Below are positions 1 to 5,596 of a stretch of DNA of 5,714 nucleotides, piece after piece. Source of the stretch: an uncultured Bacteroidales bacterium. GTDB taxonomy: Bacteria; Bacteroidota; Bacteroidia; Bacteroidales; Marinilabiliaceae. Numbering within the stretch: position 1 is the stretch's first letter; the number at the start of each line of letters is the position of its first letter. Made by a program: the position numbers and the translations under genes. The DNA lies in contig CAKVCS010000073.1 of NCBI GenBank assembly GCA_934725785.1, positions 1 through 5,714 of the forward strand, in the 5' to 3' direction. The notes below the pieces were generated by a model that saw nothing but the letters and a program-made list of their open reading frames with translations, ran no database searches and was not told the DNA's origin.

Positions 1-1635
1 CAGGTTCTGCTGCTCTTTGCATGCCTTGTATGTCTGCTCAATTATGTTTTCGCGTCCCGTGTCTTTCAGCAGCTGTATGGCGGCTGCGAATGCGCAGAAG
101 TCGCCAAGTTTGGCCATGTCTATGCCGTAGCAGTCAGGATAGCGGATTTGCGGTGCGGACGATACCACTATGACCTTCTTGGGGTGAAGCCTGTCCAATA
201 TGCGGAGAATGCTTCGCTTAAGTGTCGTGCCGCGGACTATCGAGTCGTCTATCACCACAAGCGTGTCCTGCAAATTCTTTACCACGCCGTATGTGACGTC
301 GTATACGTGTCCCACCATGTTGTCGCGGCCGGAGTCCGCCGTTATGAATGTGCGCATCTTCACGTCCTTGATGGGTATCTTTTCAAAACGGGGCTCGTGA
401 CGCATTATTTCCCAAAAACGTTCGCGGCTCACCTCGCCCTTAGCCTGCTCGGCCAGCACTTGCTCGCATTGGCGCATTTTTATTTGCGCGCGGACACCTT
501 CCATCAAGCCGAGGTATGCTGTCTCGGCTGTGTTTGGGATGTAGGAGAAAACCGTGTTGTCAATGTCATACCCGACCTTCTCAAGCAGTGTGGGGGCGAG
601 CAGATAGCCAAGCTGTTTGCGCTCGTGGTATATGTCGCGGTCGGACCCGCGCGAGAAGTATATGCGCTCAAATGAGCACGACTTGCGCTCCTGCGGAACT
701 CTTACAAGCTCGTCTGAGACGTGTCCGTTCTTGCGGATTATGATGGCGTGACCTGGCTTGAGCTCCTGCACCTGGCAGTAGCGGACGTTGATGGCCGTCT
801 GAATGACGGGCCGCTCCGAGGCCACCACGACAATCTCGTCGTCATAGTAGAAGTAAGCCGGGCGTATCCCCCACGGGTCTCGCGTCACGAACGCGTCGCC
901 GTGCCCGAAGATGCCGCCAATCACGTATCCGCCATCCCATTTGCGGCTCGAACGCTCCAATATTTTCCTTATGTCTATCGAGCCCTCAATCTTGTTCGAG
1001 ATGTCGCGGTTGTCCAGGCCCTCATTCTTATATTGGCGGAAGAGCAGCTGCACCTCGTCATCCACGAAATGACCGACGTTCTCAAGTATCGTTACCGTGT
1101 CCGAGAAGTTCTTGGGGTGCTGGCCAAGCTCCACGAGGCTCGCGAATATCTCGTCGACGTTGGTCAGGTTGAAGTTGCCGGCCAGAGCCAGGTTGCGGCT
1201 GCGCCAGTTGTTCTCGCGCATCACCGGGTGGCAATACTCTATGTTGTTGTTGCCGAACGTGCCATACCTCAGGTGGCCCAGATAGACCTCGCCCGCGAAC
1301 GGCAGGTTCTGCTTGGCCCATGCCGGATCGCTCGCTTTTTCCGGGAACTGCTTGAAGGCGTCTGATATCGGGGCGTTGATGCCGTTTATGACGTCCTGTA
1401 TCGGGTTGTCGCTGTTTGAGCGTAGGCGGTATATGTACTGCTCGCCAGAGGGCTGGTCAAGTTTCAGGCCCACTGCGCCGGCTCCGTCTTGGCCGCGGTT
1501 GTGCTGCTTCTCCATAAGGAGGAACAGGCGTTGGAGGCCATACTGCCATGTGCCATATTTCTGCTGGTAATACTCCAGCGGTTTGAGCAGACGGACGAGG
1601 GCTATGCCGCACTCGTGCTTAATCGCTTCACTCAT
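1..1635 (-). CDS. purF: Amidophosphoribosyltransferase (PurF, long Bacteroidota form), C-terminus cut off
   Basis: The protein should catalyse the first committed step of purine synthesis in the cytoplasm: PRPP plus glutamine gives 5-phosphoribosylamine. 545 codons are open from ATG 1635 to the window edge; I expect roughly 80 more residues from memory of family length. Seen: an N-terminal class II glutamine amidotransferase domain (about 9-310) with HECG, where Cys9 is the likely nucleophile; QHNRGQDGAG at 44-53; and HLRYG at 121-125. A phosphoribosyltransferase domain follows, with the PRPP loop VVIDDSIVRGTT at 460-471. Cys9 is not directly after Met1, so an 8-residue propeptide must be removed, as in Bacillus-type PurF. 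The usual HNGN oxyanion motif reads AGNFN at 152-156. Cys320 and Cys502 sit where the Bacillus enzyme has two Fe-S ligands, but the region of the last two ligands lies outside the window. The gene follows the SPOR gene after 155 nt, probably with its own promoter. No clear Shine-Dalgarno is seen. Confidence 0.95.
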   Translation of the reverse strand, partial: MSEAIKHECGIALVRLLKPLEYYQQKYGTWQYGLQRLFLLMEKQHNRGQDGAGAVGLKLDQPSGEQYIYRLRSNSDNPIQDVINGINAPISDAFKQFPEKASDPAWAKQNLPFAGEVYLGHLRYGTFGNNNIEYCHPVMRENNWRSRNLALAGNFNLTNVDEIFASLVELGQHPKNFSDTVTILENVGHFVDDEVQLLFRQYKNEGLDNRDISNKIEGSIDIRKILERSSRKWDGGYVIGGIFGHGDAFVTRDPWGIRPAYFYYDDEIVVVASERPVIQTAINVRYCQVQELKPGHAIIIRKNGHVSDELVRVPQERKSCSFERIYFSRGSDRDIYHERKQLGYLLAPTLLEKVGYDIDNTVFSYIPNTAETAYLGLMEGVRAQIKMRQCEQVLAEQAKGEVSRERFWEIMRHEPRFEKIPIKDVKMRTFITADSGRDNMVGHVYDVTYGVVKNLQDTLVVIDDSIVRGTTLKRSILRILDRLHPKKVIVVSSAPQIRYPDCYGIDMAKLGDFCAFAAAIQLLKDTGRENIIEQTYKACKEQQNL

Positions 1636-1689
1636 CGGATATTGTTGGGTTGTGTTTTGTTCTGAACGTTCGCTGACGTTTCAATGCCG

Positions 1690-1697
1690 CGAATATA
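1690..1697 (-). promoter_or_regulatory. Weak -7-like box upstream of purF
   Basis: On the minus strand this reads TATATTCG, one mismatch from the Bacteroidota -7 consensus TAnnTTTG. It would give a leader of roughly 45-50 nt before the purF ATG. No TTTG is found at the expected -33 distance; a TTGC at 1712-1709 is too close. It is the best candidate in the gap, but AT-rich matches of this quality can occur by chance. Confidence 0.25.
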
Positions 1698-1736
1698 CTG
1701 CTTTAAATGCAATGTCGGGAGCTTTACGCACTACGG

Positions 1737-1781
1737 CAAGCGCCGCGCCGTATGGTCATCCCACGCGTTGCGCGGCGCTTG
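1737..1781 (-). terminator. GC-rich 12-bp hairpin after the SPOR gene, possible terminator
   Basis: The arms 1737-1748 (CAAGCGCCGCGC) and 1770-1781 are perfect reverse complements, separated by a 21-nt loop. The stem starts 9 nt past the SPOR stop codon, where a terminator or a 3'-end stabilising hairpin would be expected. No U-rich tract follows on the minus transcript (it continues CCGTAG), so it is not a classical intrinsic terminator. It may instead act as an mRNA 3' protecting stem. Confidence 0.5.
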
Positions 1782-1790
1782 TCTCCACCG

Positions 1791-2228
1791 TCATTCGCGA
1801 AATGTGCTTTTGCGCACTGTGTTGTCGCGGACTATATAACTGCCACCGAAGTTGGGCTGAAGCTTGCTCAGCAGCTTGAGAGCCTCGCTGCGCGAGCGGT
1901 AGTTGCCTACGCGCACCCGCCAAAATGGGGCGTTATAAATTATGTACGCCTTCTCCTCGGGATACATTTTCAAGAAGCGCGCTTGCGTCTCCGCCGCGTC
2001 GTTCTTCGATGTCACACCGGAGCCTGAGTATATCTGTATCCTGAAGCCGTCGAGCGAGGTCTGATTGTAGTTGCTTCGTGAGCTGTATGTTACCAGCGAG
2101 TCCAGGCTCGCTGTCATAAACATCACGTTCAGTCGCCCCTCCTGTGCTTGGGCAAGCCCTTCCGTCGCGCCAAGGGTGGCCATCATGCCCCACGCAAGGG
2201 CCGTACGCAATATGCTTACGCTTTTCAT
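1791..2228 (-). CDS. Small exported SPOR-domain protein
   Basis: A 145-residue protein with a probable Sec signal peptide: Lys2 and Arg8, a hydrophobic run at about 9-22, and likely cleavage near LAQA at 25-28. A linker of about 30 residues leads to a SPOR-like domain at about 60-136, recognised by FRIQIYSGSG at 62-71, an Ala/Glu-rich helix, FWRVRVGNYRSRSEA at 102-116 and a final strand GGSYIVRD at 128-135. SPOR domains bind peptidoglycan stripped of side peptides at division sites, so a periplasmic wall-binding role is inferred. There is no other domain and no membrane anchor beyond the signal. ATG 2228 is preferred because it starts the signal peptide and follows an AGAAGGA-like purine stretch and a -7 box. 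It is monocistronic by layout: a promoter lies on one side and a hairpin on the other. The exact division role is unknown. Confidence 0.85.
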   Translation of the reverse strand: MKSVSILRTALAWGMMATLGATEGLAQAQEGRLNVMFMTASLDSLVTYSSRSNYNQTSLDGFRIQIYSGSGVTSKNDAAETQARFLKMYPEEKAYIIYNAPFWRVRVGNYRSRSEALKLLSKLQPNFGGSYIVRDNTVRKSTFRE

Positions 2229-2253
2229 TAGTCTTTTTTCCTTCTTGCGTCTG

Positions 2254-2261
2254 CAAATTTA
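2254..2261 (-). promoter_or_regulatory. Bacteroidota -7 promoter box for the SPOR gene
   Basis: The minus strand reads TAAATTTG, an exact match to TAnnTTTG. It lies 25 nt upstream of the SPOR start codon, giving a predicted leader of about 20 nt. A TTTG -33 element is not visible at the expected spacing (roughly 2278-2286), so the call rests on the -7 box and its position. Confidence 0.5.
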
Positions 2262-2323
2262 ATCATTGTCCGTATACTTGCCGCCCGGCGCACGCGCTAA
2301 TAACTGAAGCTTTGGTGTTGGCT

Positions 2324-2362
2324 CACTTGCCCTTTTCTACACATATTGGGCGGGGCAAGGTG
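2324..2362 (-). terminator. Hairpin after the tolC-DUF2461-AlkZ-related cluster, weak terminator candidate
   Basis: CTTGCCC at 2326-2332 pairs perfectly with GGGCAAG at 2353-2359. Two more pairs (2324-2325 with 2361-2362) form across a single bulged base at 2360. The loop is about 20 nt. It begins 31 nt past the stop of the last gene in the cluster. No U tract follows on the minus transcript. This is the weakest of the three post-gene hairpins in the window. Confidence 0.3.
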
Positions 2363-2393
2363 AAGTGCTTAATGGCTTTTACGGGGGCGTAGC

Positions 2394-3125
2394 CTATGAT
2401 ATCAGTTTGCGAGCCGTCTGGCGGTCGGTACACATGTCCGAGCTTGTTATCTTGGCGATAATGGCCTCCCTGCTCTGCTCCGCGCTCTCATCGGGCAGTC
2501 TGAACCAGTCTGCGTACATGGCTTCTGGCGTCGTGTATCTTGCCTTCCCCCAGCCGTATGGCCTGCCCTTCTTGTCAATGTTGTACTCAAAGTCGCATAC
2601 CACTATTCGACCTTTCATTTGCAGTCTTGTCAACACGGTGTCGAGCGAGGCTTTCGTTCCGCCTTCCGAATTGGCAATGAGCGCGCGTTCGGCAAGGGTG
2701 GCCCCGTGCCTTCCGAACCCGCACTCTTCGCGAATCTCGGTGGATAGCATGCTTTCGTTGGCCTCTATGGCGCGGAGGACGCGCTCCTCGTCATAATCCA
2801 TTGGCTTGCACGTTTTTCTGCGCATGTTAATAAGTCTCGGCAGCCATTCGAATGATACGAACACTGCCTTGCCTCTGAAATATTTGGCATATGCCGCGCC
2901 GTAATCCCTCACTATCGGCCCTTTCCACTCCCATGGCCCATCCGTGTCGTCGGCGAACCAAAGCTCGGCGGGCGTATGCTCTTCAATCGAGAACCCTTTC
3001 ACACCGCACGAGAACAAGGGCAAAAAGCCTATCTCATTCACTTTGTCCACCACGTCGCCGGCTGAGCGGAACATCGTCTCGCCCCATACCCTGCTCCCGG
3101 CGTTCAATTCTTCATGCAAGCTCAT
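2394..3125 (-). CDS. AlkZ-related (winged-helix-like) conserved protein, function unknown
   Basis: A 243-residue soluble protein with no signal peptide or membrane segment. It resembles, from memory, the short proteins annotated 'AlkZ-related' in Bacteroidota and Firmicutes. Matching landmarks are VNEIGFLPLFS at 29-39 followed by GFSIEE at 44-49, the PWEWK block at 64-68, a YAKYF segment at 79-83, FEWLP at 92-96, and RPYGW followed by YTTPE in the last third. Residues about 112-175 look like a winged helix-turn-helix (VLRAIEANESMLSTEIRE, then LDTVLTRLQMKG). True AlkZ/YcaQ enzymes unhook DNA interstrand crosslinks using a QxQ-type motif; no Gln occurs in the first 150 residues here, so glycosylase activity is doubtful. 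It starts 12 nt after the DUF2461 stop, consistent with co-transcription. No Shine-Dalgarno is obvious. The gene call is firm; the family name is moderate. Confidence 0.8.
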   Translation of the reverse strand: MSLHEELNAGSRVWGETMFRSAGDVVDKVNEIGFLPLFSCGVKGFSIEEHTPAELWFADDTDGPWEWKGPIVRDYGAAYAKYFRGKAVFVSFEWLPRLINMRRKTCKPMDYDEERVLRAIEANESMLSTEIREECGFGRHGATLAERALIANSEGGTKASLDTVLTRLQMKGRIVVCDFEYNIDKKGRPYGWGKARYTTPEAMYADWFRLPDESAEQSREAIIAKITSSDMCTDRQTARKLIS

Positions 3126-3137
3126 ATGGCAAACGGG

Positions 3138-3821
3138 TTATATGCCTATGTCGTCATCCGGCTCGGTGTCGAGGGCGCGGCGGAAATATGCGTTGAGTGG
3201 GGCGCTTGTCTCAATGTCGTGGAGCAATTTCTCCTCGAAGTCCTCTGCCGTGACCTCGGACTCCGTGTAGTCGACTCGGGCGTTTAAGCTCTTAAGTTTT
3301 AAGTATTCCGCGTATTGCGGGGCGATGTCATACCCGCGAGGCGTAGTCTTCAGCATCTCTTCGTCCCACAGGCGCATCCTGCGTTTGAACTCTTCCTCGT
3401 TCACTATCGCGTCAAGCTCTTCGGGGAAGTTTGACACCTCCGTCCGGAGGCGCTTCAGCATTTCGGGCGGAAGCCCGTAGTTGCCTGTGCAGAAGAAACA
3501 GTTGCCCGGCTCCACGTGCATATAGTAGCCAGGCATGTGGCTCTTCCGCCCGCCTTGGCATACGAATGCGCCGAAATGACGTTTGTATGGGCTTTTGTCC
3601 GCCGAGAAGCGTATGTCGCGGTAGAAGCGGTATACGCACTGCTTCGGGTCGTGCTCCCCCACTGTAGGGTCCACCTTTTGCACCATCTCGATGAACCGTC
3701 CGACAAAGCCGAGGAAAGACGTCCGGGCCAAGTCATACTCGGCCCGGTGCGTGTCAAACCATTGCTTGTTGTTGTTGTCCCTTATTTCCCTCAGGAACTT
3801 GAATACCTCTGGGTCTATCAT
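3138..3821 (-). CDS. DUF2461 (TIGR02453-type) family protein
   Basis: A 227-residue protein of full length for the DUF2461 family (usually about 220-230). The family signatures are clear: NNNKQWFDTHRAEY at 16-29 near the start, then YRFYRDIRFSADKSPYK at 64-80, HFGAF at 82-86, and GYYMHVEPG at 98-106 followed by GNYGLPPEML. The protein is cytoplasmic by the lack of a signal or membrane segment. The family has no established biochemical function. It begins 8 nt after the TolC stop and is followed 12 nt later by the AlkZ-related gene, so the three probably share one transcript. No clear Shine-Dalgarno precedes ATG 3821; translation may depend on coupling to tolC. A Cys pair at 108 and 111 (CFFC) is visible, but I have no evidence that it binds metal. 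Confidence 0.9.
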   Translation of the reverse strand: MIDPEVFKFLREIRDNNNKQWFDTHRAEYDLARTSFLGFVGRFIEMVQKVDPTVGEHDPKQCVYRFYRDIRFSADKSPYKRHFGAFVCQGGRKSHMPGYYMHVEPGNCFFCTGNYGLPPEMLKRLRTEVSNFPEELDAIVNEEEFKRRMRLWDEEMLKTTPRGYDIAPQYAEYLKLKSLNARVDYTESEVTAEDFEEKLLHDIETSAPLNAYFRRALDTEPDDDIGI

Positions 3822-3829
3822 ATCGGTCG

Positions 3830-5284
3830 TTACTCAACAAGGGTGCCGTTGGTGCGGTTGTAGTCAACCTTGGCAAGGTATAGTTGGAACTGGGCGTCGA
3901 CTTTGGCCGCCATGGCCTGTTGCCACAGCACTTGGCTCTCCATGTAGTCTGTCAGCGTCTCGTATCCGTTGTCGTAAAGGCTTTTGCTCGATCTCATGTT
4001 CTCGGCCGCCTGCTCTAGGCTCTTCTCCGCCACGGCAAGCTCTTTGCCTGCCTCGTCAAGGACGTTTGCCGAGCGCTGTTTCTCCAGCTCCATCTGCTCC
4101 GTCAGGTTCTGTTTCTCGAGTCTTGTTTGCTCCAGTTCGCATTTGGCCGCTCTGACCTTGTTGGCGTCCTTCCCAAAGTTGAATAGGGGCACTTTCACGT
4201 TCACGATGGCTGTGAACGCGAAATCATTTAGCAGTTTCTCGTCAAAGCTTTGCGTGTTTCCGTTGATTGAGACGTCTCCGTTCACTTTGAAGCCGTTCAT
4301 ATAGTTGCCCATCAGCATGAGTCCCACTTCGGGGAGTACGGACGACCTTTGTATCTTTGTCTTGGCTTCTGCCACCTCGACCTTTTTGCTCAGCATTTTG
4401 CTCTCCGGGCGAGACTCTACGCTGCCCTCCTTTGTCGCAATGTCGGGATACGTGTCCGCCACGTCTATGTCAGATGTCAGGCTAATGCCGATTTTGTGAC
4501 ACAGGTTCATCTTGGCGAGTGTCACCGCGTTGTCGGCTTTTTTCATGTTCAGCTCGCTCTCGTTCAGCTTCACTTGGACTTTCAGCACGTCGTTGCCCGT
4601 CTTCATCCCTTGGTTTTTGGCTTTGGTGACGTTGCCCATTAGTTCCTGCAGCACTTCGTTGTACCGCTTCGCGACTTTTTGCATCTCCTTTGCCTTTATC
4701 ACGAGGGCGTAGGCCTGGTCGGTGGCCTCTATCGCCGTGGCCTCGGTCAATGTCTCGTTGGCCTCAGATGCCTCTACGGCAAGGCTCGCCATTTTGCTGG
4801 CGTTGGCTATTTTGCCGCCCATGTATATCGGTTGCTGCAGTGTAAGCCCAGCCACGAGCATCGGCCCCACTTCGTAACCCATCGAGCCGGACATCCCGGG
4901 GAAAAACAGGTAGCCAGCAAGGTTTTGCGCTTTCCACATTTGCGATGCCGCGTCGTTACCCAGGTGTTGCAGAATGGCCTGTGTCTGGGGCTTGAAGTCC
5001 GCTCCAGGCTTGAATACCGGGAGTTCGCCTATTACGGGGACGTTAATGTCTTGGTCGCCTTTCAGTGTGCTGTATGCGCCTATGACGTTCAGTGTGAGGC
5101 TTGGCAGGTAGTTGGACCTGTAGCTTTTTTTCGTGTACTCCGCGCCTTCTGTCTTGCTTTGCGCCGCCTTTATCTCGTGGTTGTTCTTCAGTGCCATCTC
5201 GCGGCACTCGTCAAGGGTGAGTACTTGCTGAGCCTCGGCGGCTATGCTTAGGCAGATAAGGGCCAGCGTCGTTATCAACTTCAT
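3830..5284 (-). CDS. TolC-family outer-membrane efflux protein
   Basis: A 484-residue precursor, typical of Bacteroidota TolC proteins, which trimerise to form the outer-membrane and periplasmic tunnel of efflux pumps or type I secretion systems. The signal peptide is residues 1-18, ending AAEA before QQ. The mature protein opens with LTLDECREMALKNN, a hallmark of the family. Two outer-membrane efflux repeats follow. Repeat 1 has the strand LQQPIYMGGKI and long Ala/Glu/Lys-rich helices with KAKNQGMKTGNDVLKVQ. Repeat 2 has VPLFNFGKDANKVRAAK and SLYDNGYETLTDYMES. ATG 5284 was chosen over an in-frame TTG at 5368 because only the shorter form begins with the signal peptide, and the TTG lies inside the -7 box. 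No periplasmic adaptor or inner-membrane pump gene is adjacent in the window, so the substrate cannot be inferred. It is the first gene of the cluster with DUF2461. Confidence 0.93.
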   Translation of the reverse strand: MKLITTLALICLSIAAEAQQVLTLDECREMALKNNHEIKAAQSKTEGAEYTKKSYRSNYLPSLTLNVIGAYSTLKGDQDINVPVIGELPVFKPGADFKPQTQAILQHLGNDAASQMWKAQNLAGYLFFPGMSGSMGYEVGPMLVAGLTLQQPIYMGGKIANASKMASLAVEASEANETLTEATAIEATDQAYALVIKAKEMQKVAKRYNEVLQELMGNVTKAKNQGMKTGNDVLKVQVKLNESELNMKKADNAVTLAKMNLCHKIGISLTSDIDVADTYPDIATKEGSVESRPESKMLSKKVEVAEAKTKIQRSSVLPEVGLMLMGNYMNGFKVNGDVSINGNTQSFDEKLLNDFAFTAIVNVKVPLFNFGKDANKVRAAKCELEQTRLEKQNLTEQMELEKQRSANVLDEAGKELAVAEKSLEQAAENMRSSKSLYDNGYETLTDYMESQVLWQQAMAAKVDAQFQLYLAKVDYNRTNGTLVE

Positions 5285-5319
5285 CTTTAGCTTCTGTTTT
5301 TGTGTTCTGGTCTTGGTGT

Positions 5320-5341
5320 CCGCCCCTCTGCGCCGGGGCGG
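5320..5341 (-). promoter_or_regulatory. GC-only hairpin in the tolC leader
   Basis: CCGCCCC and GGGGCGG form a 7-bp perfect, all-GC stem around an 8-nt loop, about 18-40 nt into the predicted tolC leader RNA and ending 35 nt before the ATG. A second CCGCC copy just upstream (about 5346-5350) could compete for the GGCGG arm. A role in mRNA stability or control is only inferred; it may be structural noise. Confidence 0.35.
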
Positions 5342-5365
5342 TCTGGCGGCCTTCATTCCGCTTCG

Positions 5366-5373
5366 CAAATGTA
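5366..5373 (-). promoter_or_regulatory. Bacteroidota -7 promoter box for tolC and the downstream cluster
   Basis: The minus strand reads TACATTTG, an exact match to TAnnTTTG. It implies transcription starting near 5359 and a leader of about 75 nt. The upstream 30 bases on the minus strand are very A-rich, but no TTTG is seen at the expected -33 spacing. Confidence 0.5.
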
Positions 5374-5526
5374 ATGTTTTCTTTTTTTAGTTTGCTTGCG
5401 CTCTTGTCCTAAGATGTTTAGAGTTAGCTAATAAAGGTCTGTAGCGGTTAAGCAACGGTAACACTTTTGGAGTTTTCCAATACTTTTATTGTGTTAAGGT
5501 TTCCTTTCCTCGCCTTGGCGATTTTC
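5374..5526. other. AT-rich spacer between the large hairpin and the tolC promoter
   Basis: No coding region is supported here. The spacer is AT-rich compared with its flanks. It contains an 8-bp palindrome TTAGCTAA at 5424-5431, a small hairpin TTGGA-GTTT-TCCAA at 5467-5480, and TCGCCTTGGCGA at 5510-5521, which resembles part of the neighbouring large inverted repeat. The A-rich minus-strand stretch next to the -7 box could act as an UP-like region for the tolC promoter, but this is inference. No protein-binding site can be named. Confidence 0.5.
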
Positions 5527-5577
5527 AACGCCTCAGGCCGCCATGGCGATATCTTCGCCATGGCGGCCTGAGGCGTT
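5527..5577 (-). terminator. 23-bp perfect inverted repeat, probable transcription end of the upstream gene
   Basis: The arms 5527-5549 and 5555-5577 are perfect reverse complements around a 5-nt loop (TATCT on the plus strand). Each arm contains the nested palindrome CGCCATGGCG or nearly so, with CAGGCC/GGCCTG further out. It starts 19 nt past the stop codon of the partial gene at the right edge, the normal place for a terminator. However, neither strand has a U-rich run after the stem (GAAAATC on the minus side, ATTTCGG on the plus side), so it departs from a classical intrinsic terminator. Alternatives are an mRNA-stabilising stem or a dispersed intergenic palindromic repeat. Confidence 0.55.
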
Positions 5578-5596
5578 ATTTCGGGTGTGTTTTGCC

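Noticed and set aside
148..675. A 175-codon open frame on the plus strand
   Set aside because: Antisense shadow of the PurF phosphoribosyltransferase domain, including its PRPP loop.
721..1365. A 214-codon open frame on the plus strand
   Set aside because: It lies wholly antisense to purF, whose frame is intact with recognisable motifs. The translation has no family features and reflects reverse-strand codon bias.
3138..3821. CFFC in the DUF2461 protein as a metal-binding or redox motif
   Set aside because: One isolated CxxC in a region not known as catalytic; no second Cys/His pair is positioned to complete a site.
3691..4155. A 154-codon plus-strand frame spanning the DUF2461/tolC junction
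   Set aside because: It crosses two well-supported genes on the other strand; its composition (Ser, Pro, Arg, Cys rich) is typical of a shadow frame.
4679..5251. A 190-codon open frame on the plus strand
   Set aside because: Antisense to the TolC N-terminal half; no domain-like pattern and no promoter or ribosome site ahead of it.
5285..5368. A 28-codon upstream extension of tolC from a TTG start
   Set aside because: It would place an Arg/Lys-rich stretch before the signal peptide, and the TTG falls inside the exact -7 box. ATG 5284 gives a normal signal peptide.
5467..5480. A small hairpin TTGGA-GTTT-TCCAA followed by a T-rich stretch on the plus strand
   Set aside because: It could pass for a plus-strand terminator, but there is no plus-strand gene upstream and the stem is only 5 bp.
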